Shown here: one piece after another, positions 1 to 9,966 of the stretch
Numbering within the stretch: position 1 is the stretch's first letter
Layout: each line of letters starts with the position of its first letter
Assembly (NCBI GenBank): GCA_023213315.1
Contig: JAKCPI010027598.1
Location: 20,184 to 84,183 of the forward strand
Source: Euborellia annulipes
Taxonomy: Eukaryota; Arthropoda; Insecta; Dermaptera; Anisolabididae
Reading direction: 5' to 3'
DNA length: 64,000 nucleotides
Notes under the pieces: generated by a model
Databases searched by the model: none
Told to the model about the DNA's origin: nothing
The model's input: the letters and a program-made list of their open reading frames with translations, nothing else
Position numbers and translations under genes: made by a program

Positions 1-19
1 CTTTGTAATCTTAGCTGAA

Positions 20-66
20 TTGTACCTGAAGAAGGTCACAGAATGACTGGCCGAAACGTTGTAATT
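20..66 (+). ncRNA. Hammerhead ribozyme-like motif, Penelope-type element end
   Basis: The hammerhead core CTGAAGA lies at 26-32 and GAAAC at 53-57. Between them, GGTC (34-37) and GGCC (49-52) can pair as stem II, allowing one G-U pair. This order (CUGANGA, short stem II, GAAAC, then GTTGTAA) is the form known from Penelope-like retroelements and retrozymes, where minimal hammerheads sit in the terminal repeats. The upstream element lies outside the window, so the reverse transcriptase cannot be seen. Self-cleavage is inferred from family knowledge only. Confidence 0.55.
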
Positions 67-211
67 TTTACAAATAAACCACAGTTAAACCGAAAATCTA
101 ATTCTTTTATTAATGATAACAACTGTGAAAGCCTAAACTCCAAAACTACTTTTGTTATTTTTAAAAATATATTTTCCACAAATCAATTATAATAAAAATA
201 AAAATTATCCA

Positions 212-3200
212 GCAATATTTTTGTTTTGCGGACCATTTGGCGCCCCTTTGTGAGTAGCGCCCGGGGCATGATGACCCCCCTTGCCCCCCTCCCCTCTCGC
301 TACGCCCCTAGCTACTATCTATCTATTAAACACAACACAAGGCATGTGATACATCGTTTCTGGATAAATTTTCACCTAGAATAAGAATTTGCATACGAAA
401 TTTTAATATCTCTAATAGTTTTCGATTAATTGATACAAATTCTAAAAATATAAGATTTTTAATTTAACCACTTCTTAAACATATGACACGGGGAAAATAT
501 GGGGGATTTGATGAGGATTAAGAATCTACTTTTGTTATTTTTGTATCTCAATTATTTTTCGAGTTATACTCAAAAAACGATACAAAATTTGAGAAGGCTT
601 AATATCATTAAACATAAAAGGTAGAAGATATTTAAGATATCGAATAAATTCTGTATTTAATGCAGATAACGAATCAATAAACACCAATTTTATATCTTTT
701 TTAGTTTTTAGCAAATTTACGAAAATTCAAGCAAACATAGATGTGACTCTCTCTTATTAAATAGAGCAAACTAGTAATTGACATAAATGTATAAGATTCA
801 GGATTTAGTGCTGATTCTAATGCACTATTCACTATTTATATATGTTGAATAGTTTTTTTATTATTTTGAAAAGAAAAAAATTCATCTGTCAAAATTAATT
901 AAAATCGATTTTTTATTATTTTTAGGACATTCCTTGGCCAAAAATGGATTGTTTTAGTTAGAATATTTTATATTTTAATTTATTCAATCGATATCAAGCC
1001 CTAAATGTGTTTATTTAATTAAAAAACAATAAATTAAAAAATATTGGCGGGAGTTGACATTCCAAGTCGTGAGTGTCATCAACAAACCCTCATTTTATGT
1101 GGGCGTAGCTAAATAGAAAAATTCCTATGGCTTTATAATTAATTCAAGAGACCAGTTTTGCATTTTGCCTCAAATCCGTGAATAAATAAGAGAGATTTAG
1201 CGATTTTTTGAAAAGCGATCTCGCGCGAGACGAAAGGCTTAGACAAGAGTTACGCAAGTCTCCCTGGCTGGTCTCTGGGCGCCGATCGAATTGGAAAAAA
1301 AATTTGATGCTCTTCCATTAGTTGAAATAATTGTCAAATTGATTGATTTCATCTGTTTATACTCAAATTTTATAAAATTTAATTCTAAAAATGGCTATAA
1401 AATCTTATAATGTTGCTAAATTAAGGGATCTTAAAATTTTTACTTTCCCTTACCTCATATATATACATGTACTTTTTCAGTTTTTTTCGATTTTCTCAAA
1501 ATTCGCTCAAACGATTTTGATTAAAATTCAAAAATCATTTATTTTTTAGATGCTCTTTAAAATGTATATTTTCATTTTGCCCTCAGAATTGTTTGAAGCA
1601 GACTTTACTCTTGTACTTCATTGGAAAGATAGGAGAAATGGTTGCTATGGTAACAAAATATAAATATTTTTCCATACTTATAAATTTTACATCTGGAAAA
1701 TCGAATGTGCCGTACTGTCGGAAACTAAATACATGTCGACAAAAAAAAATCTGCTGGGCTTGTCACACCAGATTTTGTATACATGTTGTGGGTTGTTTAT
1801 AAACAACGAGCTAGTAAAATAAAATTAACAAGTCTCAAAAATTGAAAGCTGAATTTTACATAAAAAGAGGACATAAAATTTCATCCAATTCTGATATGAT
1901 ATGAAATGAAATTTTTTTTTTTAGAGCGAGCCCTTTGAGAAAAATTGGCTCTGCATGGAAATTTCATATACACGTAGGCAAAAATTCAGTGAATATAGAT
2001 CAATGATCCTTTTTACTCTCATCTGATTGGCTAATCGGATGGTGAGATAAAATGAAAAAATAAATGTTTAAATATTAAATTTTAGCTTCATCTAAGTAAT
2101 CTCTAGGAAATTCTAAACTCATTACAAAAAATCCGATGCAAATTGAAGAAGCGGTTTGCGAGTTAGAGACATTTGAAGATTCAATATTTTATTTCTTTTC
2201 TATGTTAATTTATTAGACGTCTTAATTCGAGCAAAGGAGGGGGAGGGCGGAGCCTGTCTGCTGCCTCCCCCTCCCCTCCTCCCTGATTATTGCTCTTGAC
2301 CAAGGCGCGCGCGCCCTCCCCCTTTTCTAAGAAAATAAAATAATAAATTAAAATTATATCTTCGGACAGATTAAAAAGAATTTTAAAGACTCGTAGAAAA
2401 AAAAATTTATTATGATGGTCACACAAATTTCTCTCAACTTTGGCTGTGCTTGTCACACCAGATTTTTTTTGATTTTTTTTAAACAAGGGACTCGCTCTAA
2501 AAAAAAAAAAAAAAATTCATTTCATATCATATCAGAATTGGATGAAATTTTATGTCCTCTTGTGACAATATTCTAGTCCTTGTTGTTTTTATCAATTCAG
2601 CTTTCAATTTTTGAGACTTGTTAATTTTATTTTACCAAATCGTTGTTTATACACAACCCACAACATGTATAAAAAAAATTTCTAAGATCCCTTAATTTAG
2701 CAACATTATAAGATTTTATAGCCATTTTTAGAATTAAATTTTATAAAAATTTGAGTATAAACAGATGAAATCAATCAATTTGACAATTATTTCAACTAAT
2801 GGAAGAGCATCAAATTTTTTTTCCAATTCGATCGGCGCCCAGAGACGAGCCAGGGAGACTTGCGTGACTCTTGTCTAAGCCTTTCGTCTCGCGCGAGATC
2901 GCTTTTCAAAAAATCGCTAAATCTCTCTTATTTATTCACGGATTTGAGGCAAAATGCAAAACTGGTCTCTTGAATTAATTATAAAGCCATAGGAATTTTT
3001 CTATTTAGCTACGCCCACATAAAATGAGGGTTTGTTGATGACACTCACGACTTGGAATGTCAACTCCCGCCAATATTTTTTAATTTATTGTTTTTTAATT
3101 AAATAAACACATTTAGGGCTTGATATCGATTGAATAAATTAAAATATAAAATATTCTAACTAAAACAATCCATTTTCGGCCAAGGAATGTCCTAAAAATA

Positions 3201-3903
3201 ATAAAAAATCGATTTTAATTAATTTTGACAGATGAATTTTTTTCTTTTCAAAATAATAAAAAAACTATTCAACATATATAAAGAGTGAATAGTGCATTAG
3301 AATCAGCACTAAATCCTGAATCTTATAAATTTATGTCAATTACTAGTTTGCTCTATTTAATAAGAGAGAGTCACATCTATGTTTGCTTGAATTTTCGTAA
3401 ATTTGCTAAAAAAACTAAAAAAGATATAAAATTGGTGTTTATTGATTCGTTATCTGCATTAAATACAGAATTTATTCGATATCTTAAATGTCTTCTACCT
3501 TTTATGTTTAATGATATTAAGCCTTCTCAAATTTTGTATCGTTTTTTGAGTATAACTCGAAAAATAATTGAGATACAAAAATAACAAAAGTAGATTCTTA
3601 ATCCTCATCAAATCCCCCATATTTTCCCCGTGTCATATGTTTAAGAAGTGGTTAAATTAAAAATCTTATATTTTTAGAATTTGTATCAATTAATCGAAAA
3701 CTATTAGAGATATTAAAATTTCGTACGCAAATTCTTATTCTACGTGAAAATTTATCCAGAAACGATGTATCACATGTCTTGTGTTGTGTTTAATAGATAG
3801 ATAGTAGCTAGGGGCGTAGCGAGAGGGGAGGGGGCAAGGGGGGTCATCATGCCCCGGGCGCTACTCACAAAGGGGCGCCAAATGGTCCGCAAAACAAAAT
3901 ATT
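212..3903. repeat. Large inverted repeat (3.7-kb foldback)
   Basis: The left arm (about 212-1936) and right arm (about 2483-3903) are near-perfect reverse complements around a spacer of about 550 bases. The outer ends share a G/C-rich tail (GCGGACCATTTGGCGCCCC on the left and its complement on the right). The left arm is longer because an extra block of about 337 bases is inserted at 1441-1777. The arms hold no convincing protein; ORFs such as 3285-3584 are only arm sequence. It could be a foldback or MITE-like element, or two head-to-head copies of one repeat. High arm identity suggests a fairly recent origin or ongoing gene conversion. Confidence 0.8.
1441..1777 (+). repeat. Short element of the ACTTTC...ACCAGATTTT family
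   Basis: This block is present in the left arm of the 3.7-kb inverted repeat and absent from the matching site in the right arm, so it is a later insertion. It begins ACTTTCCCTTACC with a TATATATA run and ends TCACACCAGATTTT. The same terminal sequences bound two larger copies at 8361-9046 and 12093-12704. No coding potential is visible. Confidence 0.6.
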
Positions 3904-4143
3904 AATTATAAAAACGTCTCGTCCGCCATTTTAACTTGATATTCAAAATGTCGGCAAATTAAGTATAAAATTCTTTCTTTCTACATTAAATATGACATTT
4001 GAATAAAATAAAAATATAATTAGATGACATTCTTAAAAGGGGGGGTTAAACAATTTTGAAAAGGTATTTAAAACAAATAAATCGATGAGGTTACAATCGG
4101 CAGCCATTTTGTTAAAAAGAAAAATAATTCTATTTTTTTTTAG

Positions 4144-4394
4144 CTAATCGGTTTGCAAAAATGGAAATGAAATTAGCTACATATTATATTTTGAAAAAAT
4201 TTAATGTGGTATTTACAAATGAAACAAAACATCCAATGGAATTTAAAACTTCTGGACTTGCACTTACATCGAAAAATGGATTTCATTTAGGATTTAAATA
4301 TCGAAAAATAATAATAATAAGATATCTACGCCACCTGGATTGTGTGTATGACGTCACGATCATTGTTCGTTTTTTTATTCTATTATTGACTTAA
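4144..4394 (+). pseudogene. Orphan terminal exon of a second cytochrome P450
   Basis: A T-rich tract ending in TAG (4141-4143) is a good splice acceptor. It is followed by an open frame beginning NRFAKMEMKL, which corresponds to the start of the last exon of the intact P450 (NRFAKMELKL). Similarity continues through the ETKHP region to an NGFHLGFK tail, after which the frame runs on to a stop at 4392-4394. The C-terminal region after the haem-binding loop is therefore preserved, but no haem-Cys exon or any other P450 exon is visible upstream. It is most likely the remnant of a tandem paralogue lost when the neighbouring repeats inserted. The intact frame could also mean a young relic or use as an alternative last exon. 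Confidence 0.75.
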
Positions 4395-4721
4395 ATAAAT
4401 GTAAATATGATTTTACACGCTTTTTTTAATTATATTTAGAATTAAGACTTATTAATTTGAAGGTGTATAAAGGGCATTAAATAAAATTTTATTGTTTTTT
4501 TTTTTTTTTTAATACAGGTTCACACGCTGTTTTTTCTCTTATTTTCCATATTTTGAAAAAATGGCGGCGACTTTTAGAACTAAATAAAATATTAATATAA
4601 GTAGAATAAAATACATGATTTATAATTCGTACTCATTCTTAGACAAACGACAACCCGTTGAGCAATCTAATGCTTGATAATATAATTATATTTAGTTTAA
4701 TTGTTATTCATATGTCGGGTT

Positions 4722-4861
4722 CATGGGCGTAACTAGGGGGTGCCCCCAGAAAGCTCCCTGCCCCAAGAAAAATTGAGAAAATATGGGGCTTTCCAGGCCC
4801 ACCGGAGGATAGCTGGTCCCATGCCCCCCCCCCCCAGCCAAATTCTCTAGTTACGCCCATG
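4722..4861. mobile_element. Short MITE with GGGCGTAACTAG inverted ends
   Basis: CATGGGCGTAACTAG (4722-4736) is matched by its exact reverse complement at 4847-4861, giving a 140-base element with 15-base terminal inverted repeats and a C-rich middle. Ends of this kind (GGGCGTAACTAGG) are typical of hAT-like MITEs. No clear 8-bp target duplication is seen. Confidence 0.65.
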
Positions 4862-4889
4862 GTGGTCTTCAAACAATTTTGAAAGCAAA

Positions 4890-6060
4890 ATGAGAACAGC
4901 ATCAAAAAAATAATTGATTTTTGAATTTTAAGAGAAAGTAAAAATTAATATGTCAAAATAAATTTGGAAAATCGATTTTTAATCATTTTCAGAACGTTTT
5001 GAGACTGAAATTTCATTGTTTTTGCTTGAATATTTTATATACTAAGTTATTCAATCAATATCAAGGCCTAAATGTGTTTATTTAATTAAAAAACAATAAA
5101 TTAGGATAATTAGAGGCAGTTAAAATTTCAAGATGTAGAAGGCAATTAATAAACCCCCATTTTATGTGGTCGTAGTTAAATAAAAAAAATGTCTATAGCT
5201 TTATAATTGATTGAAAAGACCAGTTTTGCATTTTGCCACAAATCCAACGAAAAATAAGAGAGATATAGCAATTTTTTGAAAAGCGAATGTGCGCGTGAAG
5301 AAAAGCCTAGACGAGAGTGAAGCGAGGCTCCCTGGCTGCACTCTGGGCGCAGATCGAATTAGAAAAAACAAATTGATGCTCTCCCAGCATTTGAAATTAT
5401 TGACAAATTGATTGATTTCATCTTTTTATGCTTTTATAAAATTTTATTCGGAACTTTTTTTTAACTATAAGAATAAAAGAATGCATATTTATCTATAAAG
5501 AATTCAATCCTTTGAGAAAAAATAAAATTTCAAAATATTTTGTCTTCAATCCAAAGAGATGCTTATTTCTCATAAATATATTAAATAATAAAATCCATCC
5601 CTTTAGACCTTTAGTTCAGTGCTTGTTAAACTTTTTGAGTCGCGGCCCCGTTGGGAACCCTCACGGCCCCCTCTATTTTTTTTTTTTTTACATTCTCTTG
5701 CCTAAGTGTGTTCAATTTTAAGCATGAAGGAATTGAGCTAGGAGGGTGAAATTTTATATTTAAGTTAGACACCCCCCTGAGGCGTGGAAATAAGCTTTTA
5801 ATCAAAATCAGCCAAAGAGTACTAGTACTTTACTGATGTAGTTTTTCAGTTTTTTTCGATTTTGTCAAAATTCGCTCTAGCGATTTTTTTTTTTTTTTTA
5901 ATTAATAAATCAATTATTTTTTAGATGCTCTTTAAAATGTATATTCTCATTTTGCCGTTGAAATCTTCTGAAGACCACTTTACTCTTGTTCTTCATAGGA
6001 AAGATAGGTGAAATGGTTGCCATGGTAACAGAATGTAAATCTTTTACTTTTTAGATTAAA
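4890..6060 (+). repeat. Diverged third copy of the inverted-repeat arm sequence
   Basis: The stretch around 5045-5440 matches the arm region around 985-1400 in order (TCAATATCAAG, CCTAAATGTG, CATTTTATGTGG, CTGGGCGC) but with many substitutions and indels. Around 5815-6060 it matches the GTACTTTACTGATGTA... CATGGTAAC segment also seen at 8660-8880. No gene is visible here. Confidence 0.6.
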
Positions 6061-8360
6061 ATTCATATAAATCAATTATTATTTAGATGCCCTTTTAAAA
6101 AGTACATCAGTAATATTTTGTGAAAATTGTTTGAAGTACTCAAATCATTATTTTACACTAACTACCCTACAGTACAATACAAGATCGAAATATCGCTTGT
6201 GTTCAAATAAATATAACGACCCTGTGATGATGAAGAATTGAAAGATTTTACATCTAACTAAATATATAACTATCATTTATTTGGCAATATTCTCTGACTG
6301 CTTAATTAATTTTCTTTTTCTCGTTCAATTTTTATAATTCTTCCAAATGTCCAAAAAAAAAAATTTTGACTTAAAAGCTATTAAATTATTATTTTTAAAA
6401 AGAGAAATAATATTTCTTAGAAGCGAGGGGGGAGGGCGCCTGGCGACAATCAGAGCGGAGGGGTGGGGGAGCCTGCAACTCGCCACCCTCCCCTCCTTTG
6501 GTCAATTTAAGAGCCCGGAAATAATTACATTGGGAATGAATAAAACCCTGAAACTTCAAATGTCTATAACTCGGAAACGGCGCATCCAATTCGCATCGGA
6601 TTTTTTGTAATGAGTTTAGAATTTCCTAGAGAATATTCACATGCAACTAAAATTGAATAATTAAAAATATATTTTTTTCTTTAATCTAACCATCCGTTCA
6701 ACCAATCAAATGATAGTAAAAAGGATCATCGTTCTATATTCTCTGAAATTTTCCCTTTTATCTGTATATAAAATTTTCAAACAGTTTTTTTAACTTTGCC
6801 CATCAACCGTAGGTTGGACAGGTAAAGTTAATGTAATCGTAAAAAAAAATCGAAATTTTTCTGAAGCTGCCAAAATGCGTTTTGAGGTCCGCTGAATCCA
6901 TTTAAGAAGTTTTTGGAATGATGTCTGTGTGTGTGTGTCTATGTGTATTGCTGTGGTAATTTTTTTCGTCAACGAAATCTCAAAAACTATTCATTCAATT
7001 GTTTTGAAATTTTGCACACATAAACTAGGGGTAGAGGCCAAGAACTGAAAAGCTTTTGGTAAACATCGGACCATCAGGGGGGCTCTAGGGGGGGGGACAA
7101 ATAATTTTTCTTACATAACCTATAATTTTTTTTATATATTCAGAAACTAGACTTCCTCCCGAGTAAAATGATATATAATATGTATAACATCGGACCATCA
7201 GGGGGGGGCTCTAGGGGGGGGACAAATATTTTTTTCTTGAATAGTGGGTGGGCAAAGTTGTGCGCTCGGCTTAGTCCGACCCTTTAATTTTTTTTTGATA
7301 CGAGATGTTTGATTACTTTTTATACATAGAAGAGAGGTTATAATTTCAAAGATATTCCAAGATTCTCTTGAAGTATTCGATAATATTAAAAATAAAAATA
7401 CCATTGAACCCTGTTAATTTCTTAATTAAATATAAAATATAAAAGAAAACATTTTATTTTTAATTTCTTTATTATATATAAAAACTAATTAACAATAATG
7501 AATACAAATTATAACAATTATTGTATTATTTTTAATTCCTTAATTGGCTCACAGATGGCAGTGGGGGTCCCATTTCCAGAAAGTCAAATAAAACATTGAT
7601 GTAAATAAATATGAGTTCCTTTCCAGTTTAAAAAAAAAGTAATGGCTGAATCAGCATTATATAAGAATAGAGTGTTTATTTAAACAAAAATAGTGTTATT
7701 TATTTATACAATTAGTACTAATTCAAAATTTAAATAAAGACTTTTTTCCATCTAAATTATTTTTAAATATTCGTTATCTTGAATGAGCTGGACTTAAAAC
7801 TTCAATACTGCAATACCTTAACGAAATTTTTCTTTTTCTCCTCCACCTCCTCCATGTGACCGAATCTTTTAATGGTATGGTGGCCTTGGATGCACTTATT
7901 ATGCAATAGAGGGACTCTCCTCTCTCAATGACTGGTTTCCTGAAGGCCTGTTCCTCTTTTATGGCCCCAATCTGACAAAAACAACTCTCAATTTTATTCA
8001 ATATTTATCCTTGCTTCTTTTATTTCTAAATTTTAAATAACTACGCCATATTTTCTTCTTTTTAAATTTCAATAACGTTTTTTGTCTTCCTTATTTATAA
8101 CAATTTTGGAGTCAGAAAAGTTTTTTATTCTTGGTGCATGCTAATTTCAGAAATAAATAGCTAAATCGTTTCACTTTAAATATCGCGTAACGTTACAACG
8201 GACCGCACTTTAAATAAAAATGCTTTTACTATTATAAAATTGTATTATTTATTTGTTTACATTATAGAAAATAATTTAACAATGAATAACCTCTTCTAAT
8301 TAATATTGTTTGATTTTATTCCACATAGATATATCAATGAAGGGATTCATCATTATTACT
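6061..8360. other. Gene-free A/T-rich stretch with decayed repeats
   Basis: I see no supported gene. The segment contains a TG-rich tract near 6925-6950, two copies of an ACCATCAGGGGGG...GGGGGGACAAAT phrase (7070-7103 and 7193-7227), and a short minus-strand open frame at 7774-8001 with no recognisable motif. A CAAAGTTG-type end pair (about 6790 and 7253) hints at an old element. Confidence 0.5.
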
Positions 8361-9046
8361 TTCTCTTACCTATGTATATATGTAATATATATATAGAGAG
8401 AAAGTATTGGATTCATGTCAAAAATTCGATGTCGAGATTTTGATGGATCTTCACGTTTTGAGGTCCCCTGAATCCAAAAAAGTGGTTTTCGCGACATGGT
8501 CTGTCTGTGGGTGGGTGGGTGGGTGGGTGGGTGGGTGTGTGTGTGTGTGGGTGTGTGTTCAATTTTAAGCATGAAGGAATTGAGCTAGGAGGTTGAAATT
8601 TTATATTTAAGTTAAACACCCCCCGGGACCGGAAAAATAAGCTTTTAATCAAAATCGGCCAAAGAGTACTAGTACTTTACTGATGTACTTTTTCAGTTTT
8701 TTTCGATTTTCTCAAAATTTGCTCCAACGATTTTTTTTAAAATTCAAAAATCAATTATTTTTTAGATGCTCTTTAAAATGTATATTCTCATTTTGCAATT
8801 GAAATCTTCTGAAGACCACTTTACTCTTGTATTTCATAGGGAAGATAGGAGAAATGGTTGCCATGGTAACAAAATTTAAATATTTTTCCATACTTATAAA
8901 TTTTACATCTGAATTCAAATGTTCCGTACTGTCGGGAACTAAATATATGTCGACACAAAAAATCTGGTGTGACAAGCACAGAACACAACTTTCGATTACC
9001 GAAGGTAATCGAAAGTTGTGTGCTGTGCGCCAGCCACACCAGATTT
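8361..9046 (+). repeat. ACTTTC...ACCAGATTTT element with terminal hairpin
   Basis: It begins ACTTTCTCTTACC and a TATATA tract and ends ACACCAGATTTT. The interior holds a GGGT/GTGT microsatellite (about 8508-8557). The last 86 bases (8961-9046) form an imperfect hairpin of roughly 40-base arms, centred on a TTACC/GGTAA turn, whose ends are AATCTGGTGTG and CACACCAGATT. The same ends and hairpin recur at 12093-12704. No transposase is encoded, so it would be non-autonomous. Confidence 0.6.
8508..8557. repeat. GGGT/GTGT microsatellite
   Basis: A run of GGGT units grades into GT repeats. It is part of the interior of the surrounding repeat element. Confidence 0.85.
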
Positions 9047-9800
9047 TTATAAATAAAATTACATATAAAACAGATAAGAGGTAATTTTTTTCTTTAAATT
9101 TTGATATGTATTAAGAGATATTTTGATTATTTACTTCATTATCTGAGAATTTGAGATTATAAACGACTTTGAGCTTATTTATTCCAAGATCCTCTTGAAA
9201 AATTCAATAGATAATGTGCATTTGAATATTAAAAAAAAAAAAAAAAAAAAAAAACACCAATACATTAAAAAAAATAAAATTATAGAGCTGCAGAATGAAG
9301 ACTTAATTATATTTTATAAATTAAATTTCAAAGGATATAAATAAAAGAAATATTATTGTATTAAAATGAATTAAAATATTAAATTTCTTATTATATAGAG
9401 ATTAAACTATTTTATTAAAAAAAAAAAAAAATTTGTATTTGTTTACATTCTAGAAGAAAATAAGTTAACAATGAATAACCTAATCTAATTAAGATTGTTT
9501 GAATTTAAAACCGAAAACTTTCCAATTTTATTAATTACTATCGAAGATGATATTTTTTTTTTTTTCAAAGGAAGAAATCGGCATCTAGTGAACTAAAAGA
9601 GCTTTAATACTACATTTAAAATTTAATAAAAAGGAAGAAAACAAAGATGGAACAAACAAATACAACAAACAATTTGATTAAATTTAAATATGTAACGAAT
9701 CATTTCATAGAAAAATGGACTAGCTGAAGGAGTAGCTTGTGGCCAAACACAATAATTCCGGAATTAAAACTAAAAAACACTCAAGTGTTGTTCACAACAG
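9047..9800. other. A/T-rich spacer upstream of the P450
   Basis: Mostly low-complexity A/T sequence, including a run of about 24 A (9231-9254). No gene or clear element is visible. It separates the repeat block from the P450 promoter region. Confidence 0.5.
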
Positions 9801-9804
9801 GATT

Positions 9805-9953
9805 TGTTTATAATATAGCGTGAATAATAAATTCTCCTTCTTTTCGAATGTCTGTCTCTCCCTCTTTCCATACGTCATTTGTGTTTCAACTTGCCAGTTC
9901 AGATATGCGGTGAGACAGACAGACAGACACCTTGAAGCACTTTGCATGCCAAC
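9805..9953 (+). promoter_or_regulatory. Putative P450 promoter and 5' leader
   Basis: A TATAATATAG sequence near 9810 lies about 140 bases upstream of the P450 start codon. A TACGTCA half-CRE-like site is near 9871, and a CAGACAGACAGACAG tract near 9916. A 6-codon upstream ORF (9946-9966) starts 8 bases before the P450 ATG and overlaps it in another frame, which could lower translation from the main start. These are sequence matches only; no transcription start is demonstrated. Confidence 0.35.
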
Positions 9954-9966
9954 ATGTTGTTTTTAG
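9946..9966 (+). promoter_or_regulatory. Upstream ORF overlapping the P450 start
   Basis: ATG at 9946 opens a 6-codon frame ending in TAG at 9964-9966 and overlapping the P450 ATG at 9954 in a different frame. Such overlapping uORFs often reduce initiation at the main start. Whether it lies in the transcript depends on the unknown transcription start. Confidence 0.35.

Noticed and set aside
3285..3584. 99-codon ORF in the right arm of the inverted repeat
   Set aside because: It is arm sequence with no recognised motif, and the matching left arm does not keep it as a gene.
7774..8001. Minus-strand ORF of 75 codons ending in an Arg-rich stretch
   Set aside because: No start context, homologous motif or splice structure could be supported.
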